A stretch of DNA of 64,000 nt from Acanthacorydalis orientalis (GCA_034766995.1 CM068322.1:18482245-18546244); one strand, 5' to 3'. Positions 47,445-58,888 are shown, counted from the first letter of the stretch. A program made the numbers and translations. Notes: generated from the sequence alone by a model not told the origin.

Positions 47445-48255
47445 CTTTATTTGACTGAATAATAGTCACAAAAGAAGTTCAAAATGAATGCAACAGTTCG
47501 GAATTATAAGACAGAAATGTTTGTTCAAATATTAAATTATTTTAAAAGCAATACCTAAAATATTAAATATAATAATAATTGATTTACTTATAGGTAAAAT
47601 GCTAACATTGATGGAAAGAATATTTTTAATTTTAATAAAAGAAATAAATTAGAAAAACATTCCAACAGAAATATTGTATTTTAATAGTCAGTTATTTTAT
47701 AAAAATATTCAATTCAATTATCTTTCACATGTAAACAGATGGTCAATATGTTTATTATTATAAATAAGCAAACATAGAACCGTGAAATTAAATACATTTT
47801 GAAAACAAAAAGATGAAGAAAATATCTGATGTTTTCTTTAAGTATTAAAATACAGAAGTATAGTTCTACACTCGTTATATTTTAATCTTTTTACGCTTTG
47901 AATATTATTTAATAAAAAAATAGGTATCCGAGTTAGTTAAGCAGTACATATTTAATAAAAAAAAGTGTTTGAAGCTTTCATATTTATTCTATTAAAAAAA
48001 ATAATAATTATTTATCAAAGTTTAAAGACTAGCATTTTGCAATTCAAATGTTTGATCATTTCTATGCAATGTAATTTTTATTACATTAAGAACAAAGATA
48101 AATATACATTTTAATTTAAAAAATTAAATAAAACTATACATAAATAAGTCTGAATGTTTTCAGAATGTTTTGTTAGCATTAAAAGAGATACGAAACTAAA
48201 AGAGTTTTAAATCTACTGTGTTGAAAACAGGACACGTTTTATTATATAAAAGACA
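47445..48255. other. AT-rich spacer
   Basis: No gene or element recognised. Confidence 0.55.
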
Positions 48256-48259
48256 TTAT

Positions 48260-48890
48260 ATAACCTTCAATGATAAAAACGTCCAAAACAGCGCTGTACA
48301 CGTACAAAACATACGCATAACAAGCTTTCGCTAAATGCTTATACAAGAGTGTGCCATTTCCGTTTTACTACTGTGCGAAAAGCAAGAACAACAAACTAGC
48401 AGGTGATATTTCACAGCTCGCGCACGAAAATAATTCAAAGAACCCAATACCAATAAATATTAGTCAACGAGGACGCATTATTTACTCTGTACCGCCCTGA
48501 TAGCGTCAGTTTTTTTCATTTTTATCGCGACATCTTTCGTCCCGCGACACGGCGGCAGAGCACAAAGACAACAATGGCCGCATTATCGGGCGGAGTTTTT
48601 CAGTTTTATGGTCTCGCGCACAATGCAATAAGCGACGACGTAAGAGATCGGGCTGACTGGATGGCTGGCTGGCTAGCGGGATGCTGCTGCTGCTGTTAGG
48701 GGCTGCTATAGCTGTTCGGTACGGAAAGGAGAAACAGCGGGCGAACAGTATATAGCTGCCGGTGTTTTCGTAAGCAAACGGAAGACCAATTTCGCAATAA
48801 GCCGATAGAGTTGGAAGCGTGAGCAGGTCTGAAGTGGATCGAAACCATAATGCTCGAGATATGCTCACTAGCCATTCGCACGTTTAAATG
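48260..48890. promoter_or_regulatory. GC-rich island, promoter or enhancer candidate
   Basis: One of the most GC- and CpG-rich blocks here: TCGTCCCGCGACACGGCGGC, AACAATGGCCGCATTATCGG, TTTTATGGTCTCGCGCAC (TTTATGG is a Hox/Caudal-type word), then a GCTGGCTGGCTAGCGG / GCTGCTGCTGCTG simple stretch. The 120-codon minus frame (48,506-48,868) is Ser/Arg/Leu-rich with no recognisable domain and is probably a by-product of composition. It is a better candidate for a distal promoter or enhancer than for a coding exon. Confidence 0.35.
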
Positions 48891-48952
48891 AACTGTTTTA
48901 TATTTCACTCGTCAACGTAATGTTTTATACATAACATGCAAATTTGCAAATG

Positions 48953-49008
<56 letters not shown>
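48953..49008. repeat. compound (CA)n(TA)n array
   Basis: CA run of about 8 units passing into TA. Confidence 0.97.
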
Positions 49009-49011
<3 letters not shown>

Positions 49012-49209
49012 TTATTCTATGACACTTTCGATATATTATTTTGGAAAAGGGTAAACTGCATTGATATTGGAGAAAATTTCGACGAATACCGAAAATCCAG
49101 TTTTTGTTTCGAAAATACAAATAAAAAAATGATTTTTGATTAAGTCCATAATTAGATTTTTTAGATATCGAAGAAAAGCACTGTATGATTTACAAAAGAA
49201 TTTTTAATT

Positions 49210-49345
49210 CACCTAACAAGCCAAAAAAAATTCTAATCGAAAATGCTCAATAATTATATTGAAATATATATTCAACAATTTTTATTGTTGTTTATATGCA
49301 TAACAAAGGTGGAACCCTCATCCTCAGAGTACTGAAGTAAACATA
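49210..49345. repeat. foldback repeat, copy K (partial)
   Basis: GAAAATGCTCAATAATTAT, then TGTTTATATGCATAACAAAG and a well-preserved half-centre, CTCATCCTCAGAGTACTGAA. The right arm is missing. Confidence 0.5.
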
Positions 49346-49349
49346 AAGG

Positions 49350-50740
49350 ATCAACTGAGTAGAGTTTACAATATTAATTAGTCATTTTTGATAACAAAAT
49401 TAACTAGTATGCCTTAATATCATTGCCATCTATTTTAATATTACACTTTTAACAGAGACCGAAAAAACACATATCATCTAATACTATATACTACAATACT
49501 AGAAACACTTAAATTCAATGCCATATAACACTAGCGCGTATATCAGCCTAACTTAATTTAACAATATGATTAGCTAAACACATATTTCTTTTGGACTGTT
49601 TTTACATAGTCACAACCTACCAAAAAGTGTATTTCCTTTAACCAAGATTACTTTTCAATTAATCGTTCAGACCCTAATGATCTTAGCTGTCTAAGCGCCC
49701 TAAGATCCAAATAACCAACCAACTAATTAATCGTGCTTTTGACAATAGTAAAAACATCGAAATAAAATTACTCCAAACACAAAAATTATTACATAACTAC
49801 AAAAAGAAAAAAGAATATAAATGATAATACTTTTATATCCCACTTAAATAATTTAAAATTAAAAACAATAACTCATAATTAAATATTATATATTATAACA
49901 TATAGTTGTAACTGTATATATAAAGCAAAACAAAATTAAAATAATTTTAGTAAAATATATGATCAGATTTTATAAAACACTTTTTTGAAGTAGTTATAAA
50001 ATATAGGTTTTCTTATAAATCATTACTAATAAATATATAAACACAGTCAGTGCCATTTTCTTTAACGAAATGATCAGGTTACAAGTATAATTTTTATAGA
50101 AACATCAACTCAAGCAAATAGATAGATACCACTATGTGATCTCTATGTATTATAAATATGTCGTTTTTCATTTGTATGATACAACAGTATATTGTATATT
50201 TGATAACAATAATAACAGTGTATTTATAATATTTTGAGAGCAATAATACAAAAAATTGCTGCGGTTTATACTAAAAAAGCCATATTTATATTATATTCAG
50301 TTATTTAATAATATTTTCGATTGATTAAAAAATAACACCGTTAAATTATCAAAAAATCTCTAATTTAATATAATAAAAAATTAATAGAATATAAAATAAA
50401 TTGAAACCCCAAATGAATAGTAAGAAATCATTTATAGTAATTTGAATACTATTAATGAAATTAGAAATAAATGTGTTTAATACTTTGTATATTTTTATAG
50501 TAAAAATATGAATAAGAATAATAAAACATGTAAATGTCCGAATTTATACATTTTCCAATATAAATTCGAAACAGATTGGAAATAAATAATTATAGTCAAT
50601 CTGTACAAGGTTTTTAAACTAAATTGAATCGACTGTTAAAAAACACAATAGATCCGTACATATATGTGCGTGTGTAATGGATGTCAATCATGAAAATACG
50701 AAATACGGACGAAATCTGTTTAATTTGATTAAATAATTTA
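49350..50740. other. AT-rich spacer
   Basis: No gene or element recognised. ACCAACCAACTAATTAAT near 49,719 echoes ACCCAACCAACCAAATACT near 20,628, which may be a minor repeat. Confidence 0.5.
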
Positions 50741-50749
50741 ATTGGAACG

Positions 50750-51160
50750 ACCTAATCAGTATTCAAAGTCAACAGAGAAACGTTACCTAGAAGAGACAAA
50801 AACTATGAACCCGTTGTTGACATTGGATTGAGGTAGTATTTTCGTATGCAGCAACAACATTGTTAGATGGTGAACTAGTGGAATACAACAATAACAGAAA
50901 TATGCAAATGAAAACTTGAACGATGTCAATTTATGCTACGTACGCGACGGTGAGAACGTCACAAGACGATATTGCTGTAGGACGCTTCATACAGTGTTAT
51001 TATTGTGCGTCGTTATAGTCGAGGATACTGTACAACTATTTACAATTTACGGAAGCACAACATCACTCTCTATGTACATTGATAACTTCCCTACTGGGTC
51101 AGTCGTTTCGTTCGGTCGTTCGTATGACGCACGCACATTTGTATTTGCATTTGTATTCTG
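50750..51160. promoter_or_regulatory. candidate conserved noncoding element
   Basis: CpG-retaining block with two octamer-like words (ATATGCAAATGAAAAC near 50,900; GTATTTGCATTTGTATTC near 51,142) and TTCGTTCGGTCGTTCG. A 138-codon plus frame (50,916-51,332) covers part of it but is Cys/Phe-rich, runs on into AT spacer and resembles no family I know. Confidence 0.28.
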
Positions 51161-51367
51161 TTTAATACTGACTTATCATAAATCTTCATATTATATGAAA
51201 TATGTATGCAGACGTTTCAAGAGATGCTGCTTTTTTGTATGTATATCGGATAATTTATTATTGTTGTGTTCGACCATTTCGTTTAAATTTATTAAAATAA
51301 TAATAGATATGATGTACCCAATTACTGTATAATTTAAAAAAAACACATCTAAAAGATATACATACAT

Positions 51368-51368
<1 letters not shown>

Positions 51369-51401
<33 letters not shown>
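51369..51401. repeat. (AT)n array
   Basis: Pure TA run. Confidence 0.96.
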
Positions 51402-51403
<2 letters not shown>

Positions 51404-51484
51404 AATGCTCACTCAATGTATATTATTCATTCAAATTATTATCAATCAATAAAATAGTAACAAATAGACATATAAAGAATTCTC

Positions 51485-51640
51485 TTTTCATCACTCAAAC
51501 GTTAAAACATTTTTCTTGTAAAAATGTTCAATAAACGATTATTTATCAGTTAACATTTTGAAACCGGGTGTGGATCAAGGAATCCATTGATCTTTTCCAA
51601 TGAAACTATGGTCCAGAGCGCTATCTTTTGTATGATATAT
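51485..51640. repeat. foldback repeat, copy L (left arm)
   Basis: CATCACTCAAACGTTAAAAC, then GTAAAAATGTTCAATAAACG, ATTATTTATCAGTTAAC and a rearranged centre (TGGTCCAGAGCGCTATC). No right arm found. Confidence 0.5.
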
Positions 51641-51649
51641 TTAAAAAAC

Positions 51650-51980
51650 ACTAATATATATCTAATAGAACTAAATTTATTACTTTCTTTCATTAGAAAA
51701 AAATACAGTCGTCTAAAAATCATAAAAATCTCAGTTTTTTCATTTGAAAACCTATAAAAATTGTGACCTTGAGAATTGGGTTAAATAATTGGTTTTTCTA
51801 AAAGTACACTATTAAAAGAAAGCATATAAAAAAATTTCGAGACTACGTTCTTCACATGCACTGCAAAAAATTATAATTCTGGGTGCAGATATAGCTTTGA
51901 TTCATTGGTAAGTTAGTTTTATCTAGTCAAAGAATGATTTCTTTCAAAAAAATTACTTCATCAAAACAGTTAAATGGTAC
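51650..51980. other. AT-rich spacer
   Basis: No supported feature. Confidence 0.5.
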
Positions 51981-51992
51981 AAAAAACTTTTC

Positions 51993-52322
51993 TTCCATAT
52001 TTTAAATCTTACAATCTACACGGCATGCGTTATTTACTGGCGTGTGAATCATAAAGGAATGAGTCTTGCTGACTACAAACTCATATTGACTTCACATATT
52101 GTTTCAAAAGTTGCTGCCAAATGCATTTTTTACGAGGAGTCCAAATTCACGCTGATAGACGCTTCATTTTCCGGAGAGCATACCGTCAGATCATGGTCAA
52201 CGAGTACAGTGTGTAGTATGTAAAGCAAATGAAAGAGATCGACGTCCAGATACAAAATGTGACCGATGTGAAACCGTTTTGTGCACAACTGATTGTTTCA
52301 AATTTTTTCACACTCAACAGTA
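51993..52322 (+). pseudogene. piggyBac-type transposase, C-terminal fossil
   Basis: The first frame reads NLTIYTACVIYWRVNHKG followed by MSLADYKLILTSHIVSK. This is the last helix region of the piggyBac catalytic domain, with the typical N-A-Y-I-L-Y/W pattern. A frameshift near 52,210 leads to QCVVCKANERDRRPDTKCD and RCETVLCTTDCFKFFHTQQ, then a stop. The cysteines form the C-x2-C...C-x2-C...C-x3-C-x4-H arrangement of the C-terminal Cys-rich, zinc-binding domain that recognises transposon ends. The catalytic Asp-containing blocks and both terminal repeats are missing, so the copy cannot move. Only about 100 codons of a roughly 600-residue protein are present. Confidence 0.82.
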
Positions 52323-52574
52323 ATGTTATTTCTGCAAATTTTTAATTGTAATCAATTTTTCCTCTTCCAATCATATGTTTCCAATCAAGAGATTTGTTTC
52401 CTCGAATATTATCCACGATTTTCCGCGATATATCAGATAAATGTGAAATTTCTAATAGCTAACCTAAATTAACATATTTTCTATCGACATCGACAAATTT
52501 GCAACTTTTATTTTGTTTACGATAAAAGAATGGCCAATTAATAGAACAATATTTGTTGAAAAATTTTAGTCCCC

Positions 52575-52870
52575 TTTCCCTGGTCCCAGTTTCAAAGCAC
52601 TAAGCGTACTTCAATGGAGATGCCACCATCCTCAAAACGTATATATGCAAAAATATCTTAAAAACACAGAAAAACAGTGCTGTACTGCAGCTCTTACAAA
52701 TGACAGAATTGCTATTAAAATCCGCATAAGCAGCAATCAAAAATAATTAATAATTATTTAGTGAACACTTCTGATCAAAAAAATTTGTTGCAGTATTTGG
52801 AATGAAAAAGAATTCATTTTTGAATATGAAAATAGCCATAATGTCATAACTGAGTACGCAACTTGTATGG
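52575..52870. repeat. foldback repeat, copy M
   Basis: A disturbed centre (ATGCCACCATCCTCAAAACG) is followed, about 80 bp on, by a complete right arm: CGCATAAGCAGCAATCAAAA, AATTAATAATTATTTAGTG, CTGATCAAAAAAATTTGTTG, AAAGAATTCATTTTTGAAT and ATGAAAATAGCCATAATG. The left arm is absent; the element lies about 250 bp past the piggyBac fossil. Confidence 0.65.
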
Positions 52871-52879
52871 AAATTATTA

Positions 52880-54985
52880 CAAATCAATTTGTGTTTATAC
52901 CAAAATAATGATTTTCGGTATAAGACTCAAAAATGTCTGTATCCAATGGTTATAAATTTTATAAATATATTTGATAAGAGAATATGTGCTTACAGCAGAA
53001 GTACAAGAGTAAAAGCTTAAAACATTTTGCTTTCATACATTTGTTTCAGAGCTAGACATGATTGGAATCATTATTTTTTCCGCCATTAGAGATTGTGATT
53101 TGAGTTTTTTTTTATAAAATGCTGTTTTTTGAATGAACATAAAAAATATCGCTTAAGTTAAAAAAGAACACATTCTGTGTTTTTAGGAAGTAGTAATAAA
53201 ACACAAATTGAAATTGAAATAGTTATATATTGAAAACAGAAACAGATAAATTGACCTCAGTGATCCGCGATAGAAAAAATGACAATAAGAAATTAAGTAG
53301 CAGAACTAATCAAAAATCAGTACAAAGCGATAATAAATCAAATATAAATTTAATAAATAAAAATTTATAAATGAAAGTTTAAGTAACCGAATTTCTCCAT
53401 ATTATAAAAAAGAATCACACGATACATTTTATATGATACAAGGATATTTGCGTGTAAACCTGTGAAAAAATAAATATTAACATTATTAACATCAGAGCAC
53501 ATAAAAACTCGCAAATAATCGTTCATTATAGACTAAATCTCACTGAAAGAACTAAAGTTAAATATTTCATTCTGTTTTTAGGGTAAAGTACTTCATTTTA
53601 AATGAATATTATAATATTTCACATAAGAGTCTAAAAAAGCTAAATTTGTTCCTTTAATTCAAGTGGTATTTAGAAACAAAACATGCTCTTTACATTTATG
53701 AAGTGTAATGATTGGATGAGAAAAGATTTTTTTTCGAAATATATAGTACAGCAACTAACGAACCTCATTCGACCTCGGTTATATTGAAGAATTTATTATA
53801 CATTGTTTATATTGTTGGCAGAATATTGAATCTGACCAATACAAAAAAAACTTTTCAGAAACCATCATGTATGAAATAGAAAATAAAAGTTTGGTAGAGG
53901 AGCATTTTCACGCACTATTCCGTGACACGTTATAAATAACATGTGATAACGGATTACCTTCGTGAAAAGAGAATAAAAGTTTCAAAATAATAATTCAACA
54001 ATCCAGTTATAAATCCAATATAAATGCTTAAGTCGTTTAAAGAAAAAAGGTAGTAATGACCTATAAAACACAGCTGAATCTAATTGAAACCAATAAAAAG
54101 GCTAGAAAATTTTAAAGGATTGTTTAGCTATTATTAAATAGAATACCTGAAATAGAGAATTTATTTTTTTGAGTAATTTTGTAATATAATTTATTTTATT
54201 AAGCGATTTACTTACTAAAAACTATTATTGTAATGTTAGAGTCACATTATTCAGAATTTTTTTTAAAAAAATCTATATTGACACAAATCTATAAGACATA
54301 GTTAAACTGTCTAATATCGAACAAACTCTTAATTCAGTTATTTATAAGAAAATGCATCCATTTGTTTCTTAAAAAGTATGTATAATAAAATACTAGTTTA
54401 GGATTCCGGTATAAAAAATTTAAACAAAAAAATTGATCTATCTAATATTCTTTTTTAAAATCAGTTCTTTCAAACATTTTTTACGCTTATACATAATTTT
54501 ATTTGTTTATAAATTATTATATAAAAAAATTATTGTTACTAATAAATAATTCACAAGAGGAAACACCGAAAGATTAATTTGTTTCAATTGTATAATAGAG
54601 TTTTAATTTAGATTAGAACCCTTTTACTATTGAATGCAATCCATTGATTAAATTTCCTTTTCCCCTAAGATTTATACAGAGATTATTCAAATGCTCTGTA
54701 ATGTAACGACATCAAGAGAAAAGGTTTTTGCGGGCCATACATTATTTAATTCGGGTTTAGGATACACATGTATGCAATTAAGAAAACATTAAGTTAATAT
54801 AATACATAATTACATCCACAAACAAAACAATGTATTAGTATTTTATAAATATTCCCCGTCACCAATTTTAATTTTCATAGTACATAATTTATAATTTATT
54901 AATAAAAAAGACAATATATATGTTCAATATGTAATTTATAAAAATTTTGTTAAAAATAATTTCAATATTTTTCTTTTTCAAAAAA
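52880..54985. other. AT-rich spacer
   Basis: About 2.1 kb with no recognisable gene or element. Confidence 0.55.
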
Positions 54986-54989
54986 AATA

Positions 54990-54991
<2 letters not shown>

Positions 54992-55032
<41 letters not shown>

Positions 55033-55043
55033 CATACATATAT
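54992..55043. repeat. compound (TA)n(CATA)n array
   Basis: TA run ending in ACATACATACATA, directly abutting foldback copy N. Confidence 0.96.
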
Positions 55044-55165
55044 TCAAAATGATCAATAATCAATTATAAAAAATTTTTGATCACAATTATTATTGTGATT
55101 TGTGAGCTAAATGAAATATTCATTTGTGATAATATAATCCTGTTTTTAAAAACGTAACAGTGTTT
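55043..55165. repeat. foldback repeat, copy N (right arm)
   Basis: AAATGATCAATAATCAATTA, TTTTTGATCACAATTATTAT, TGTGATTTGTGAGCTAAATG and ATATTCATTTGTGATAAT. It starts immediately at the end of a TA/CATA array where the centre should be. Confidence 0.55.
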
Positions 55166-55169
55166 TCTT

Positions 55170-55975
55170 TCATAATTCTGTACAATCATTATTCTCAACT
55201 ATTTTAGTAGACAAAATAATTATAGTAATTATTTTTTGACATATCCAATCTTTAAGATTCGTTAATTGTAATCTTATTATTATTCTCTTTGATTTAAATA
55301 TTTATATCTCTGAATTATACATCTGATCTGACATATTTTTTTGCAATATGCATCACTAAAGAAAGTATTAGTGCCGAAATCAATTTTATTAGATAAAAAA
55401 AATATATCAAATGAAAAGATAATAATCAAATGTAAACTATAACATGATTTTATAATTTTCGAAACATTCGTCTCAGTTTAATAACATAAATATCTTTTTT
55501 TTTTCATTTTAATTCATTTGAGTGTATTATTCTGAATAACATTTTTCAACACGTTAGTTTTTGACAAGAATCTAATGAAATATATATGTAAGTTGAATAG
55601 GCACTTCAAATAACCATCGCTTGTCAAAGCCAGTAATACTTTTATTTGATGTTTCTATTATACTTGTATATATTACCAATTGTAATATTAAATTTTCGAA
55701 TTTTTCTTACTTAAATATGACAGCAACATAAAATATCACTGTCTTTGATCCTTCTGATCACAAAAATACTTCACATGACGAATATAACTGACCAATCATT
55801 ATTTTTTTAAGAACTTATTTATATGATTATTTGAAATTTAAAATTAACAATTTAATAATTATATTAATGTACATAAATACTTAATGGACTAATTGTTTAA
55901 AGGACGATTGCATAATTTAATACAAACGAATTAATAGGAAAAATATTACATTAAATAGCAGTTTTTGCTTGTTGA
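55170..55975. other. AT-rich spacer
   Basis: No gene or element recognised. Confidence 0.55.
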
Positions 55976-55984
55976 ATGCTGTTA

Positions 55985-56853
55985 TATGACGGTCGCTTGA
56001 TAAATTTGGAAAACTTCTATGAGATGGACAACACTTTTCATTAGGTAACCCCACAATTATTAAGTGTCACTTTTCAAACTAGCATAGGCGAAATTTCAGC
56101 CAGAAGCGATACGTTGTTCACGTTCTACAGATGTTTGAAGCGAGTAATGTAGCAGTTGCCACAAAAATGGAAAAAAACGAACAGACCTTTTTGCGTCGAT
56201 TCGTCACCATGAATGAAACATGGATGTACTAATACACACCTGTGTCGAAACAGCAGTCAAAGCAATGGACGACGACTGGTGAAAGTGCATCGACAAGATG
56301 AAGACTGTTTTGTCAGCTGGCAAGATGATAGCCATTGTTTTTTTAGGATTCTCACGGAATCATCGTGATCTACTAATTAATAGAGGGAAAAACAATAACA
56401 GGAGCCTATTATGCAACATTATTGGACCGTTTGAAAGAAGTTCTGAAACAAAAATGGCCAAAATTGACGCATAAAAAGTGTTCTTTCACCAGAATAATAA
56501 CACCCACAAATCGAACGCCGCTATGGCACAATTGCACGAATTAGGCTTCAAATTGATTACTCATCCACCCTATTCTCCAGATTTAACCCTATGCAACTTC
56601 TTCCTCTTCTCAAACTTGAAAATTTAGCTCGATGGAGAGAAAATGTTGTCGAATACGGATCTCATCGCTCACGTTAATGGGTATTTTACAGATTTTAAGA
56701 AAAGCTACTTTTCCGACGGAATGAAAAATTAGAATCTAGCTGAATCAAGTTTATAACGCTCATTGGAGACTATATTCAGAAATATAATAGACTTTTCCAA
56801 AAAAAACAGTGTTTAATTTGCTTTTTTACCATACTTATCAAACGACCGTCGTA
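55985..56853 (+). pseudogene. mellifera-type mariner, 869 bp, catalytic Asp residues lost
   Basis: Inverted ends TATGACGGTCGCTTGATAAA and, on the other strand, TACGACGGTCGTTTGATAAG sit next to TA on both sides. Plus-strand translation gives FLRRFVTMNETW, YTPVSKQQSKQWTTTGES, DSHGIIVIY, GKTITGAYYATLLDRLKEVL, KVFFHQNNNTHKSN, AAMAQLHELGFKLITHPPYS and PDLTLCNFFLFSNLK in order, the diagnostic blocks of mellifera-subfamily transposases. The N-terminal DNA-binding half is deleted. Where the family has Asp at each catalytic position (DETW, QDN, C/S-D-F-F), this copy has Asn each time (NETW, QNN, CNFF). Stops and frameshifts are also present. Confidence 0.88.
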
Positions 56854-56857
56854 TATT

Positions 56858-57230
56858 TTCCTTCATCCCACAAGCCGTAAAAGTTTTTGTGATCAAAAAG
56901 ATTAAATAATTAATTGCTGATCATTTTTGATAGATGCTTACGTGCATTTCGAAATCTTTGGTGCACTAAGATATAGAAAATTTTTTCTTTTAATTCAAAA
57001 ATAAATAAAAAAGATTTCAGTTTTATAGAATGGAATTTCCTGTATCTTATCGCTCTACGGATGTCATCACTGATATCGAAAAGTGCATCAGTAATAATCA
57101 AAAATAATCCAAAATCAATTATGAAACATTTTTAATTAGAAAAAATAATTGTGGTTTGTGGAAATGAAAGATTCATTACTGAAAATGACTAGCCACAGTA
57201 CCAAAACTATATTATGATTGCTATAAATAA
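56858..57230. repeat. foldback repeat, copy O (both arms, with interior)
   Basis: The left arm has TTCATCCCACAAGCCG, TTTTTGTGATCAAAAAG, TTGCTGATCATTTTTGATAG and CGTGCATTTCGAAATC. The right arm has ACTGATATCGAAAAGTGC, ATCAGTAATAATCAAAAAT, AACATTTTTAATTAG, GTGGTTTGTGGAAATG and ACTAGCCACAGTACCAAAAC. About 105 bp separate them. The left arm begins within 5-10 bp of the mariner terminus and lacks its outermost part, so the mariner probably landed in or at the edge of this arm. Confidence 0.72.
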
Positions 57231-57239
57231 TTATCTTTT

Positions 57240-58235
57240 TAATTGCTTAGAAGAAAAACTTATCTGTAGAAATAACTATTGAATTGAGTTATAAATTTGG
57301 CATTAAATATAATGTTTGAATTATTAAATACATTGAAATATTTGAATACGATTCAAACAAAGAGATTTGTATTTTTCAGACAAATAAATAATAAAATGTT
57401 GGTTTGTTGTGTTATATGAAAATAATGCTCGATTGGTAAGTGAATAGGTTTTCATTTCGTGCTTTAAATATAAAATGAAAATCTATAGAATTTTACTGTT
57501 GATATTTAAAATAATTCACAGGATGTTACATGAAATATTATTCAGCTCACATACAAGTAAAGATATGATCATAAAATAAATGTTGAAAATTGAAAACGAG
57601 CACCGTTCGATTATTGCATTTTGTGTACAGTACTATCCGCATTATAGCCTCGCCTATATATGTGCACGTATTGTGAATGTTTTCTATATGTGCGTGTGTA
57701 ATAGTAAAATCTATGGTTCACGGTTGAGGTTTTTGATCAATAATTCACAAACGAAACTGGAAATTCACACGAAAGGAACACACTTATACATACACAATGA
57801 ATGCATTTTCGTCGTTCATTACCGCAAATATATTTTCCAGCGACTAAACTGAATTGGCACGTATGCTTTCTATAGTCCACACTAAACTAGAATTTCTAGC
57901 ATTTCTTAGATACGATCTTATAACTGAAACGAACAGAAAAAATATAAAACTAGCACGTATCTATAAAACGAACATTCACTGATCCATAATACGAAATTAA
58001 ATCGAACGATAGACATCTGCAACGCGAATGTTTGTATATTTCTTTTAATACGCCGATCCCATTTTCTTTTGTTGTTTTGTTCTCTGATCGAATTACTTTT
58101 TATCAAAAAAGAGGTCGCTTTTGATACACGTTTATGCTCATTACAGACCCGATAATAACAGAGTATTGATTGAAAAAAAAATAAATGAACGTACTTGATT
58201 CAAATACAAATATACATACAAATACACACACAAAT
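57240..58235. other. AT-rich spacer with a mildly GC-richer patch
   Basis: The 57,580-57,860 patch has balanced composition and a 90-codon plus frame without a recognisable motif. Otherwise unremarkable. Confidence 0.45.
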
Positions 58236-58236
58236 A

Positions 58237-58239
<3 letters not shown>

Positions 58240-58284
<45 letters not shown>
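58240..58284. repeat. compound (CATA)(TA)n(TG)n array
   Basis: TA run preceded by CA-rich and followed by TG-rich units. Confidence 0.96.
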
Positions 58285-58287
<3 letters not shown>

Positions 58288-58289
58288 GT

Positions 58290-58885
58290 GTGTGTGTTTT
58301 CTTGAAATACATTCATTCTATTTTTCTTTCATTTCAAATGAATACAAGTGAGAATCTCCTTAAGAGGATTTTTCGTTAACGAGTAGCAAACTGCATAGTT
58401 CTCGGTGTACTTTTTATCGTCAATTAAGAGTTTCCAAAAAGAAAACATTTTAATTAGTAATTTATTTCAATAAGTAAGAGAACTTGTATGTGTAGTAGAA
58501 GAGGTATATTTTCTTATTATATAAGTTTTTATGTTTAATATCTTCAGATCGTTTTATAAAATAAATGATTACTTAAAAATAACATTTAGAGAATTAATTA
58601 GTAAAAAATGAACGTAAAAGGTGAAATCTATTTATTATTTATTTTGAAATATCTATTTTTTTTAAAACAAATAAATGAAAATCAAAAAAAAGTTAGCAAA
58701 TAAACAATTGATTGAATACATTAGATTCCATAAATTGTGGTTGTGTACATTTTTTTATAGAAATGTAATAACACCGTATTTTTGTGTTGTCTATTAAAAA
58801 ATCTGATCCGATTTCAATCATAAATTAAATGATAACTGGTAATCAGATTTATTATTTAATTCTATTAAAATTTATTATACAATAA
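58290..58885. other. AT-rich spacer
   Basis: No supported feature. Confidence 0.55.
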
Positions 58886-58888
58886 TTG

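Noticed and set aside
48506..48868. 120-codon minus-strand frame in the GC island
   Set aside because: Low-complexity Ser/Arg/Leu composition; GC-rich DNA has fewer stops, so length alone is weak evidence. No splice context or domain.
50916..51332. 138-codon plus-strand frame
   Set aside because: No recognisable motif, Cys/Phe-rich, and the second half runs into ordinary AT spacer; the first part is better explained as a GC-richer noncoding island.
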